Part shown: positions 43,254 through 51,240 of the stretch, piece after piece
Numbering within the stretch: the first letter of the stretch is position 1
How the letters are laid out: every line of letters starts with the position of its first letter
Assembly: GCF_001613425.1 (NCBI RefSeq)
Contig: NZ_BDCI01000048.1
Location: 100,741-164,740, forward strand
Direction: 5' to 3'
Source: Nocardia vulneris
Lineage (GTDB): Bacteria; Actinomycetota; Actinomycetes; Mycobacteriales; Mycobacteriaceae
Length of the DNA stretch: 64,000 bases
The notes under the pieces: model-generated
Databases searched by the model: none
What the model saw: the letters and a program-made list of their open reading frames with translations, nothing else
What the model was told of the DNA's origin: nothing
Program-made: the position numbers and the translations under genes

Positions 43254-43862
43254 TCAGTCGGGGAGGCGGAGGGCTGGGCGGGTGGGGTGGTCCCAGCGGG
43301 TGAAGAAGGTTGGGGTGGTGGGGGTTTCGTGGTGGTGGCGGAGGGCGGGGAGGGTCCAGTGGAGGTCGGGTGGGGTGGTGCGGCGCAGGGCCGGTTCGGA
43401 CATGTCGAGGCGGATGGTGAGGTCGAAGGAGAGGGAGCGGCCGAGCAGCATGGGGCCCGCGACCAGTAGGACGGTGGCGGGGAGGGCGGTTCGGATGGTG
43501 GCGCGGGCGGAGCGGTCGGTGGTCTCGTCCCACAGGGCGGGCAGCCAGCGGCCGTCGGCGTGCAGCGCGTCGAGCACTTCGCGGCGCAGCGCGTCATAGT
43601 CGAACCAGGCGGTGCGGTAGGACAATTCGTCGCTGCCGAACTCCATGCGCAGGGAAGCCGGACGCACATAGTCGTGCAGCGAAACCACCTCCGCGGGCCT
43701 GCCCGTGTCGCGCAGTGCGTCGGCGATCCGCCGCGCGAACTCGACGGGCGCCGCGGCATCCGCCCCGTCCACGGCGACCACCCGATGCCCGTCCAGCTCT
43801 CGCAACCGCTCGACAACCTGCGCGACGAGAGCTTCCTGCGTGATCGAAACGAACTGCGGCAC
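43254..43862 (-). CDS. Uridine kinase-like protein lacking the P-loop
   Basis: About 202 residues resembling the uridine kinase-like family of actinobacteria. It starts near VPQFVSITQEALVAQVVERL. The strand and loop where GxxxxGK[ST] is expected read VVAVDGADAAAPVEFA, so Walker A is missing. Later parts (FYDY-like YRTAWFDYDALRREVLDAL, LLVAGPMLLG) keep the family layout. GTG 43862 has GGATGGGG nearby; the frame continues upstream but the composition there is non-coding in character. It may be a regulatory or inactive homologue, and the C-terminus is His/Pro/Thr-rich. Confidence 0.6.
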   Translation of the reverse strand: MPQFVSITQEALVAQVVERLRELDGHRVVAVDGADAAAPVEFARRIADALRDTGRPAEVVSLHDYVRPASLRMEFGSDELSYRTAWFDYDALRREVLDALHADGRWLPALWDETTDRSARATIRTALPATVLLVAGPMLLGRSLSFDLTIRLDMSEPALRRTTPPDLHWTLPALRHHHETPTTPTFFTRWDHPTRPALRLPD

Positions 43863-44231
43863 CACCCCATCCAACAGGAACCCGAAGCCCGCGGGGCGTC
43901 CAGGGTTCCCGCACTCTTTTCGTGTTCCCGCACCGTGACTCGCCGCGGGGCGCGCCGTGTTCAGCGTTGAATGGGGTGCGGAAGTTGTGCCTGAGCCGCG
44001 CACGCGGCGAATCAGGCGGAAAGCCGGGGTGCGGCACCGACGGTGTGGGTGCCGCATCGGTGTGATCGGGTGGGCCGTACGTCGTGTCTGGGCAGTGATG
44101 GGGTGGGGATCGGCTTGGCGGGATTCGGGGCATATGCGACAGGCGCGGATGGCGGGGGTGCGGCCGGGATGGGTGTGGGGGACCTGGTAGCCGGGGGTGG
44201 GCTGGGCGGCGGGGGGAGTTAATCTCAGCCC
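43863..44231. other. Intergenic region without a supported gene
   Basis: This 369-bp gap separates the kinase-like gene from the divergent tesB. Open frames across it are Arg/Pro-rich and lack ribosome sites. It must hold both promoters. I see no clear operator, RNA gene or repeat. Confidence 0.5.
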
Positions 44232-45050
44232 ATGGCGACAATCGAAGAGGCGCTGGAGATCGAGCGGCTCGAGCGCGACATCTTCCGTGGCGCGTCCACG
44301 AAGACTCAGCTCCCGCGCACCTTCGGCGGGCAGGTTGCCGGCCAGGCGCTGGTGTCGGCGGTGCGCACGGTGGAGGAACGGTTCCAGGTGCATTCGCTGC
44401 ACGGGTACTTTCTGCGTCCGGGCAACCCGGATCAGCCGACGGTGTATCTGGTGGAGCGGATCAGGGACGGTCGCTCGTTCTGCACCCGGCGGGTGACGGG
44501 CGTGCAGGACGGTGCCGCGATCTTCACCATGTCGGCCTCGTTCCACATCGGCGACGAGGGCCCGGAGCATCAGGACGAGATGCCGGCGGTGCAGGCGCCG
44601 GACGATCTGCCCGACGCGAGCATCACGATGAGCCCGGAACGCCTGTGGGCGATGCGGGAGTGGGAGCACTGGGACATCCGGACCGTTCCGCACGAGCAGG
44701 TGGCGCGCCGCGACGGTGCGGTGTCGCAGCAGCAGGTGTGGTTCCGGTACCGGCATCCGCTGCCCGACGATCCGCTGTTCCACGTCTGCACGTTGGCGTA
44801 CATGAGCGATATGACGTTGCTGGGCTCGTCGAAGGTGACCCACCCGGACGAGCAGACGCAGAACGCGTCACTCGATCACGCGATGTGGTTCCTGCGCCCC
44901 TTCCGCGCCGACGAATGGTTGCTCTACGACCAGTCCTCCCCGTCCGCGGGTTTCGGCCGCGCCCTCACCGGCGGCAAGATCTTCAACCTCCGGGGCGAAA
45001 TGGTCGCCGCCGTCGTCCAGGAAGGCCTGATCCGCACCCTGCGCGAGTAG
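44232..45050 (+). CDS. tesB: Acyl-CoA thioesterase II
   Basis: A 272-residue double-hotdog thioesterase. The N-terminal half has FRGASTKTQLPRTFGGQVAG and HSLHGYFLRPGN; the C-terminal half has DHAMWFLRPFRADEWLLYDQ, with the catalytic Asp before the helix. It hydrolyses acyl-CoAs to fatty acids and CoA. Its position between pdxS and pdxT is the ancestral actinobacterial arrangement. Confidence 0.95.
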   Translation: MATIEEALEIERLERDIFRGASTKTQLPRTFGGQVAGQALVSAVRTVEERFQVHSLHGYFLRPGNPDQPTVYLVERIRDGRSFCTRRVTGVQDGAAIFTMSASFHIGDEGPEHQDEMPAVQAPDDLPDASITMSPERLWAMREWEHWDIRTVPHEQVARRDGAVSQQQVWFRYRHPLPDDPLFHVCTLAYMSDMTLLGSSKVTHPDEQTQNASLDHAMWFLRPFRADEWLLYDQSSPSAGFGRALTGGKIFNLRGEMVAAVVQEGLIRTLRE

Positions 45051-45132
45051 GCGGCTCGCGGACGTTTGTCGACCGCGGGGTGTGGGTGTGGCCGACCCAC
45101 ACCACCGCGGCCGCCTGAATTCACTCAGGTTT

Positions 45133-46953
45133 TCAGCCCACCTGGACGCGCAGGTGGCAGACCACTGTGTCGGACATACGGCGGAGCACGCGTTCGAGTT
45201 CATCGCTGCGGTGACTGGGCAGGACCCGGTTCCAGCCGGCGGGCGGGTCGACTTCGGCGATGACGACGACCTTGCGTCTGCCCGCGAAATTCTCCCGCAC
45301 GTAGCGCGCGACCGGCCCGCCGACGGTGGCGTCGCTGTCTTCGAGCAGCACCAGCCGGACCTCCGGATGCCACGCCTCCCACGCTTTGGTGAAAGCTTTC
45401 GCGGACTCGCCGGGCAGGCAGACATGCACCGCGACAATGTCTTTGCCGATCGACATGGCCGCGGACAGGGCCTCGCAACTGAGGTCGGACACTTCCGAGA
45501 CCGGCACCACGATGACGGCTTCGCGGGCGCGCGGGGGCGGCGGCACCTCGTCGGAGCGCCGGCATTCGCCGATCTTGCGGTAGGCGCCGCGAATTCGCTC
45601 CATGCCGACCACCAGCGCGGGCAGGATCAGCACGATCAGCCAGGCCCCCGCGGTGAATTTCATTGCGGTGGTGACGATCGCGGCGACGAAGGTGAGCGCC
45701 GCGCCGAACCCGTTGAGCGCCAGCCGCGCCCGCCAGTGCGCCGTCCTGGCGATCCACCAGTGCCGCACCATGCCGACCTGCGCGATGGTGAAGCCGACGA
45801 ACACCCCGATCGCGAACAGCGGCACCAGCGCGTTCATATTGCCGTTGGCACCGGCCAGCAGCACGCCGGCGGCGACGGCGAGGGTGAGTACGCCGTACCG
45901 GTACACCTGTCGCGGCGAGCGGACCGCGAACCGGTGCGGCAGGCAGTTGTCGTCGGCGAGGATCTTGGTGAGGGTGGGCAGCCCGCCGTAGGAGGTGTTC
46001 GCGGCCAGCGCCAGCAGCACCACGGTCGCGAATTGCACCACGTAGTAACCGAATCCGTGCCCGAGCGCGGCCTCGGTGAGCTGGGACAGCACCGTGGTCC
46101 CGTCGATCGGACGCACCTGGAACTTCTCGATCAGCACCGCGAGCCCGATCAGCATGACGCCGAGCAGCGCACCGAGGGCGACCTCGGCGCGTTGCGCGCG
46201 AACCACTTTCGGCGCTTCGAAGCTGGGTACCGCGTTCGCGATCGCCTCGACGCCGGTCAATGCGGCACACCCGCTGGAGAACGCCTTGAGCAGCAACAGA
46301 ACTCCGACGGTGTGCGCGTCGAGCACGGTCGCGGTGCCCTGGCTGACGCTCGCGGGTTCGGTGCGCAGCAATCCGGCGACGATCACGGTCAGGATGCCGG
46401 CCACGAAGATCACGGTCGGCACCATGAAGGCCCGCGCGCTCTCGGTGATCCCGAGCAGGTTCAGCGCGGTGATCCCGGCCAGCACGGCCAGGCAGATCCA
46501 CAGCGTGTACGGCAGGAGCGCCGGAAAGGCCGAGGTCAGCGCCGCGACACCGGCGGCGATCGAGACGGCGACGTTCAAGACATAGTCGATGATCAACGAG
46601 GCCGCGGCGGTGAGGCTGGTGCGATGCCCGAGGTGCGCTTTCGCCACCGCGTACGCCCCGCCACCGTTCGGGAACGCCGCGATGACCTGCCGATAGGACG
46701 CGACGAGGACCGCGAGCAGCGCCGCGATCGCCAGCGTCACCGGCAGGGTCAGGCCGAGCCCCGCGCCGCCCGCGGCGGCCAGGACCAGCACGATCGCCTC
46801 CGGCCCGTAGGACACCGATGCCATCGCGTCCAGGGACAGTCCGGCCAGGCCGGTCGGCACGGTGAGTCCGCGGCGGGCGGGGGCAGGACTCGCATCTCCG
46901 CGCGGTGCGGGCACTTTGCGCGGCAACACAGCAATCACACGGTCGAGTGTCAT
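45133..46953 (-). CDS. APC-family amino acid permease with UspA-like C-terminal domain
   Basis: A 606-residue protein. Residues ~30-440 contain about twelve transmembrane helices with the APC pattern (LSLDAMASVSYGPEAIVLVL in helix 1, FPNGGGAYAVAKAHLG in the following loop). A cytoplasmic region follows, and the last ~140 residues resemble a universal-stress-protein fold (EAVIVVPVSEVSDLSCEALS, RKVVVIAEVDPP). Similar fusions occur among KUP/YdgF-like amino acid transporters. ATG 46953 is chosen because the upstream frame is antisense to pdxT. The substrate is unknown. Confidence 0.88.
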   Translation of the reverse strand: MTLDRVIAVLPRKVPAPRGDASPAPARRGLTVPTGLAGLSLDAMASVSYGPEAIVLVLAAAGGAGLGLTLPVTLAIAALLAVLVASYRQVIAAFPNGGGAYAVAKAHLGHRTSLTAAASLIIDYVLNVAVSIAAGVAALTSAFPALLPYTLWICLAVLAGITALNLLGITESARAFMVPTVIFVAGILTVIVAGLLRTEPASVSQGTATVLDAHTVGVLLLLKAFSSGCAALTGVEAIANAVPSFEAPKVVRAQRAEVALGALLGVMLIGLAVLIEKFQVRPIDGTTVLSQLTEAALGHGFGYYVVQFATVVLLALAANTSYGGLPTLTKILADDNCLPHRFAVRSPRQVYRYGVLTLAVAAGVLLAGANGNMNALVPLFAIGVFVGFTIAQVGMVRHWWIARTAHWRARLALNGFGAALTFVAAIVTTAMKFTAGAWLIVLILPALVVGMERIRGAYRKIGECRRSDEVPPPPRAREAVIVVPVSEVSDLSCEALSAAMSIGKDIVAVHVCLPGESAKAFTKAWEAWHPEVRLVLLEDSDATVGGPVARYVRENFAGRRKVVVIAEVDPPAGWNRVLPSHRSDELERVLRRMSDTVVCHLRVQVG

Positions 46954-47044
46954 CCCGCCCACCGCCGCTCGACCCCGGCGTTGACGGAACCCTGACGGAC
47001 ACCGTGAGCAGGCCCACACCGTGGCGGACCGTAAACTTTTCCGG

Positions 47045-47692
47045 GTGAACGCTTCCCCGGTCGCCGCACCCACCGTCGCGGACTCCGTGCCGTCGCGTCC
47101 GACCGTGGGCGTGCTGGCTTTGCAGGGCGATGTCCGCGAGCACATCGCGGCGCTCGAACACTGCGGCGCGGAGCCGGTCCTGGTGCGCCGCGCGTCGGAG
47201 TTGGCCGCGGTGGACGCGCTGGTGCTGCCGGGCGGCGAATCGACCGCGATCAGCAAGCTGCTGGAGGCCTTCGAACTGCTGGAGCCGGTGCGCGCGCGAC
47301 TGCGGGACGGCATGCCCGCCTTCGGTTCCTGCGCGGGCATGATCCTGCTCGCCGACGAGGTGCTCGACACCAGACCGGACGCGAAGCATCTCTCGGGTAT
47401 CGATATGACGGTGCGCCGCAACGCGTTCGGGCGCCAGGTCGACTCCTTCGAGGTCGACCTGGAATTCTCCGGCCTGGACGACGGCCCGGTGCGGGCGGTG
47501 TTCATCCGCGCACCGTGGGTGGAACGCGCGGGTGACGGCGTCGAGATACTCGCGACCGTGCCCGACGGACCGTTCGCCGGGCGCATCGTGGCGGTGCGCC
47601 AAGGGAACGTGCTGGCGACGTCGTTCCATCCCGAGGTCACCGGCGATCTGCGGGTGCACCGCCTGTTCGTCGACCTGGTGCGGGCCGCGTAG
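47045..47692 (+). CDS. pdxT: Pyridoxal 5'-phosphate synthase, glutaminase subunit PdxT
   Basis: A class I glutamine amidotransferase that feeds ammonia to PdxS. It shows VGVLALQGDVREH at the N-terminus, LPGGES, the nucleophile Cys in GSCAGMI, and His-Glu in FHPEV. GTG 47045 gives a normal family length of about 215 residues; GTG 47021 would add eight residues. Its start is divergent from the APC permease. Confidence 0.95.
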   Translation: MNASPVAAPTVADSVPSRPTVGVLALQGDVREHIAALEHCGAEPVLVRRASELAAVDALVLPGGESTAISKLLEAFELLEPVRARLRDGMPAFGSCAGMILLADEVLDTRPDAKHLSGIDMTVRRNAFGRQVDSFEVDLEFSGLDDGPVRAVFIRAPWVERAGDGVEILATVPDGPFAGRIVAVRQGNVLATSFHPEVTGDLRVHRLFVDLVRAA

Positions 47693-47833
47693 TCCGCACG
47701 CTCGCCGAACTCCGCCGCGGGGCTGCGGTCGGACTCGGTCCGGTGGCGTCCACTAAGCTGGAGAAGTTGTCCTTCCGGCTCGGCCGGTACGGTACAACCA
47801 CCACACGTGCCATCGACCTGAAGGAAGTAGGGA

Positions 47834-48586
47834 ATGAGCGGCCACTCCAAATGGGCCACCACCAAGCACAAGAAGGCGGGGATCGACGCGAAGCGCGGCA
47901 AGCTCTTCGCCAAGTTGATCAAGAACATCGAGGTGGCGGCCCGCACGGGTGGTAGTGACCCCGCAGGCAACCCGACGCTCTACGACGCCATCCAGAAGGC
48001 GAAGAAATCGTCGGTGCCCAACGACAACATCGAACGCGCCCGCAAGCGCGGTGGTGGTGAAGAAGCCGGCGGCGCCGACTGGCAGACCATCATGTACGAG
48101 GGCTACGGCCCCAACGGTGTCGCCGTGCTGATCGAGTGCCTCACCGACAACCGCAACCGCGCCGCGGGCGAGGTGCGTGTCGCGATGACCCGCAACGGCG
48201 GCAACATGGCCGATCCGGGCTCGGTGTCCTACCTGTTCCACCGCAAGGGCGTGGTGACGCTCGAGAAGAACGGCCTGTCCGAGGACGACGTCCTGCTGGC
48301 CGTGCTCGACGCGGGCGCCGAGGAGGTCAACGACCTCGGTGAATCGTTCGAGATCATCAGCGAGCCGGGCGACCTGATCCCGGTGCGCAAAGCCTTGCAG
48401 GCCGCCGAAATCGATTACGACTCCGCCGAATCCGGCTTCCAGCCGTCGGTGTCGGTCGCGGTCGACGCCGACGGCGCCCGCAAGGTGTTCAAACTGGTCG
48501 ACGCGCTCGAAGACAGTGACGACGTGCAGAACGTCTACACGAACGTCGACATCTCCGACGAGGTGCTGGCCGAACTAGACGACTAG
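47834..48586 (+). CDS. yebC: YebC/PmpR-family protein
   Basis: A 250-residue protein with the invariant N-terminus MSGHSKWATTKHKK and the acidic C-terminus of the family. Members are described as transcriptional regulators, and more recently as translation factors acting at proline stretches. The gene precedes ruvC in many actinobacteria; here six accessory genes separate them. Its TAG stop shares the sequence CTAG with the stop of the convergent SRPBCC gene. Confidence 0.96.
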   Translation: MSGHSKWATTKHKKAGIDAKRGKLFAKLIKNIEVAARTGGSDPAGNPTLYDAIQKAKKSSVPNDNIERARKRGGGEEAGGADWQTIMYEGYGPNGVAVLIECLTDNRNRAAGEVRVAMTRNGGNMADPGSVSYLFHRKGVVTLEKNGLSEDDVLLAVLDAGAEEVNDLGESFEIISEPGDLIPVRKALQAAEIDYDSAESGFQPSVSVAVDADGARKVFKLVDALEDSDDVQNVYTNVDISDEVLAELDD

Positions 48587-49071
48587 AGCTCGTCGTAATA
48601 CTGCTGCATCGAGGGGTAGTACTCCTCGAAATCGGGGCGGTCCGTGTTGTCGCGGGCCGCCCCGAGCGCGTCCAGGTAGTACTCCCAGCCGGGGCCGACC
48701 TGGCCGATCGGCGCTTCGGGTTCGAGATGGTGGGTGAAGACCAGTTCCGTGACGCCATTGCTCTCGGTGAGCACGACCTCCAGATGCCAGGTGCCGAAAT
48801 CGTCCTCGGTGGTGAGGGCGAGGCGGCGCGGCGGTTCGCACGCGTCGATCTGCGCGTCACACCAGCCGGCGCCCTCTTCGAACAGCATCTGCACCTTGAT
48901 CCGACTGCCCGCGCCCGGCGTGCCCTCCCACGGGCCGAACCAGCGTGCGGTGCGGTCGGATTCGGTGACGCTGGCCCAGACGTCGGCGATGGGCGCGCGA
49001 TAGGTCCTGGTGAGGACGAGGTCGCGGCGGCCGTCGGTGCGATCGAGACGGCCGGTGGGGGTGCGGGTCAT
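48583..49071 (-). CDS. SRPBCC/AHSA1-family protein
   Basis: A 162-residue START-like ligand-binding protein with the family pattern RTYRAPIADVWASVTESDRTA near the N-terminus and a C-terminal helix (GWEYYLDALGAA). It is the second gene of an ArsR-SRPBCC operon, an arrangement very common in actinobacteria. The ligand is unknown. Start and upstream stop overlap (ATGA). Confidence 0.88.
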   Translation of the reverse strand: MTRTPTGRLDRTDGRRDLVLTRTYRAPIADVWASVTESDRTARWFGPWEGTPGAGSRIKVQMLFEEGAGWCDAQIDACEPPRRLALTTEDDFGTWHLEVVLTESNGVTELVFTHHLEPEAPIGQVGPGWEYYLDALGAARDNTDRPDFEEYYPSMQQYYDEL

Positions 49072-49424
49072 GCGGTGTTCTCCTTCGGTTCGGTCTGCTC
49101 GGCACGGTGCTCGCGGCGCGTGCGGTAGACCTCGGTGTCGAGTGCGTCGAGCCTGCGCTCCCACGCGGAAGTGGTGTCGAAGCGAGCGATCCACGCGGCG
49201 AGCTCGCCGAGCGGGGCCGGGTCGAGCAGGTAGAACCGCTGCCTGCCGACGAGTTCGGCATGGACCAGGCCGCTTTCGCGCAGGACGCGCAGGTGCCTGC
49301 TCACCGCGGGTCTGCTGATCTCGAAGTGCTGGGCGATATCCCCGGCGGTGAGCCGGGTGTCGCGCAACAGCTCGAGGATCTGCCTGCGCACCGGATCGGC
49401 GATCGCGCCTGCTATGTCGTCCAC
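49068..49424 (-). CDS. ArsR-family transcriptional repressor
   Basis: A 118-residue winged-helix protein with the recognition segment DIAQHFEISRPAVSRHLRVL (about residues 28-47) and the wing GRQRFYLLDP. No cysteine metal site is visible, so a small-molecule or constitutive DNA-binding role is likelier than metal sensing. A strong palindrome lies 25 bp upstream. Confidence 0.92.
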   Translation of the reverse strand: MDDIAGAIADPVRRQILELLRDTRLTAGDIAQHFEISRPAVSRHLRVLRESGLVHAELVGRQRFYLLDPAPLGELAAWIARFDTTSAWERRLDALDTEVYRTRREHRAEQTEPKENTA

Positions 49425-49448
49425 GGGACTGCTTCTTCCACGACGAAA

Positions 49449-49468
49449 GCGTAACCACTTGGTTACGC
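49449..49468. promoter_or_regulatory. Palindromic operator upstream of arsR-type gene
   Basis: GCGTAACCACTTGGTTACGC has perfect 8-bp arms with a 4-nt spacer and lies 25 bp before the regulator start. It is a likely autoregulatory operator. GTAACC-N4-GGTTAC fits known ArsR-SRPBCC repressor sites. Confidence 0.7.
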
Positions 49469-49557
49469 GTTTGTCCAGGGTGCGGGACCGGGGGAGTTCC
49501 GGGAAGGCGGGCCGGTCGCTCGACGACGACCGGCCACGCTGGTCGATTACGCCCGCA

Positions 49558-49764
49558 TCACTCCGGGATCGGGGTGCGATCGCACCATTCGTAAACGCGC
49601 AACCGCCCCTCGGGGGTGTCCTGCTCCCGTGCGGTGACCTTGAAGTGTTCGTACGCGCCTTGGTGCTTGACCTTCAACTCGATTCCCGGCGGGGTGATGG
49701 GAACGATGCGCGCGGGCATGTCTTTCGGCCCGCCCTCGAGGACAGCCTTCACAACAGTGCTCAT
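49558..49764 (-). CDS. Small DUF5988-like protein
   Basis: A 68-residue protein that matches the actinobacterial DUF5988 pattern, with VLEGGPKDMPARIVPITPPG near the start and YEHFK and RVYEWCDRT later. Function unknown; relatives often lie in specialised-metabolism regions. ATG 49764 (or 49767) has no clear ribosome site. The frame extends upstream across the divergent gene's leader but in unlikely composition. Confidence 0.75.
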   Translation of the reverse strand: MSTVVKAVLEGGPKDMPARIVPITPPGIELKVKHQGAYEHFKVTAREQDTPEGRLRVYEWCDRTPIPE

Positions 49765-49946
49765 CATCGGATGGTAGAAGCGTGCAGGCCCCGATTTGGC
49801 GGATTCAGGCAAGCGCCGCGCGGAAAAATATTCGGTTTCAGACCGCTGCGGCCGTAAGTGTCGGGATGTTCCGACCTCGAAGTCCTCGGGGTCGGCCGCG
49901 CCTGCCGAACTGTCGGCAGCGGCGGCAGATGGCATGATTGACGACT

Positions 49947-49961
49947 CTCGATATGATCGAG
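49947..49961. promoter_or_regulatory. Inverted repeat adjoining the GlxA-type regulator start
   Basis: CTCGAT-ATG-ATCGAG has perfect 6-bp arms and lies directly before ATG 49964. It may be an autoregulatory site or simply occlude the start in mRNA. Confidence 0.4.
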
Positions 49962-49963
49962 CC

Positions 49964-50926
49964 ATGAGGTCTGCCGCAGTGCATCGAGTGGTCGCGCTTG
50001 CCTTGGGCGGGGTCTATCCGTTCGAACTCGGCATCCCGAACCGGGTTTTCGGCAGTGCGAGCGGGCGCTACGAGATCCGCACCTGCTCGATCGACGGGCG
50101 GCCGGTGCACACCAGCGCGGACTACGCGATCGCCGTCGAGCACGACAGCGGTCTGCTCGCGACCGCGGACACGGTGGTGGTTCCCGCCTGCGATATCCGG
50201 ATGACCCTCGGCGGCGCACTGCCGGCGCCGGTGCGCGCCGCGTTCGCCAGGATCCGGCCCGGTGCCAGGATCGTGGCGATCTGCACCGGCTCCTTCGTCC
50301 TCGCGGCGGCCGGACTACTCGACGGACGACCCGCGACCACGCACTGGCGCGAGGCCGAGCGGTTCCGGCGCACCTTCCCGAAGGTCCTGCTCGATCCCGA
50401 GGTGCTCTACGTAGACGACGGTGACGTGCTCACCTCCGCCGGTGCGGCAGCGGGGCTCGATGTGTGCCTGCACGTGGTGCGGCGCGATCACGGCAGCGCC
50501 GTCGCCAATGCGGTGGCGCGCCGGTGCGTGGTGCCGCCGTTCCGGGAGGGTGGTCAGGCGCAGTACATCGAACAGCCGGTGCCGCCGTCGACCTCGGCGG
50601 GCACGGCGGCCGCCCGGGAGTGGGCGCTGGCGAACCTGCACCTACCGCTGACCATCGATGAACTCGCCGTCCGGGCGCGAATGAGCAAGCGCACCTTCGC
50701 CCGTCGCTTCAGCGACGAGGTGGGGATGAGCCCGGGACGCTGGCTCATCCAGCAGCGTCTCTTCCGCGCACGGCACCTCCTGGAATCGACCGACCTGACC
50801 ATCGACCGGATCGCGGGCGAGGTCGGTTTCGCGACCGGCACGTCACTGCGCCAGCACTTGAACGACGCGATCGGCGTCTCGCCCAACGCTTACCGGCGGA
50901 CATTCCGGGCCGGGGCGGTGAGCTGA
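49964..50926 (+). CDS. GlxA-family AraC-type transcriptional regulator
   Basis: A 320-residue protein with an N-terminal DJ-1/PfpI-like amidase fold (residues ~5-180, with the elbow AICTGSFVLAAAGLLDGRPA) and a C-terminal AraC DNA-binding domain with two helix-turn-helices (MSKRTFARRFSDEVGMSPGR and IDRIAGEVGFATGTSLRQHL). ATG 49964 is chosen; the longer frame has an atypical N-terminus. The inducer and target are unknown, and the adjacent genes offer no clear pathway. Confidence 0.92.
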   Translation: MRSAAVHRVVALALGGVYPFELGIPNRVFGSASGRYEIRTCSIDGRPVHTSADYAIAVEHDSGLLATADTVVVPACDIRMTLGGALPAPVRAAFARIRPGARIVAICTGSFVLAAAGLLDGRPATTHWREAERFRRTFPKVLLDPEVLYVDDGDVLTSAGAAAGLDVCLHVVRRDHGSAVANAVARRCVVPPFREGGQAQYIEQPVPPSTSAGTAAAREWALANLHLPLTIDELAVRARMSKRTFARRFSDEVGMSPGRWLIQQRLFRARHLLESTDLTIDRIAGEVGFATGTSLRQHLNDAIGVSPNAYRRTFRAGAVS

Positions 50927-51047
50927 ACACCCCGCGCCGGTGCGACTTTCAGGTGTCCGCACCGGCCTTGTGCTCATGTGCCAGGTCTGCGCTGCGGTAA
51001 CAGGCGGCGCGAGCTGGCGTGAGCTGCCGCACTTCTACCGAAGCCGC

Positions 51048-51228
51048 CTGGGGAAACCAGGGCCGCGTGGGGAAACCGGGCGTCGGGCTTGGGAAGCCGG
51101 GGCCGCGTGGGGAAACCGGGCGTCGGGCTGGGGAAGCCGGGGCCGCGTGGGGAAGCCGCGCGTCGAGCTGGGAAACCGGGACCGTCGAGCGAACGGGGAT
51201 GTCGGCCTGGGGAAGCCGCGACGTCGGG
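51048..51228. repeat. Imperfect 20-bp tandem repeat array
   Basis: About eight to nine units of roughly 20 bp begin near 51049, 51068, 51089, 51108, 51128, 51148, 51168, 51188 (degenerate) and 51208. The core is TGGGGAARCCGGGSCG. Two consecutive units combine into a 40-bp period that repeats almost exactly twice (51069-51148). The array lies between the regulator and the convergent esterase gene, in a region without a supported gene (50927-51240). Confidence 0.85.
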
Positions 51229-51240
51229 GGGTGGTGCGCT

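Noticed and set aside
43196..43933. 245-residue frame overlapping the kinase-like gene
   Set aside because: Ser/Pro/Arg-rich shadow frame; the frame ending at 43254 has the recognisable protein.
46954..47970. 339-residue extension of the APC permease frame
   Set aside because: It runs antisense to pdxT and is Arg/Thr-rich without similarity to transporters.
51048..51228. CRISPR array
   Set aside because: The units are contiguous with no unique spacers, degenerate, and there are no cas genes.
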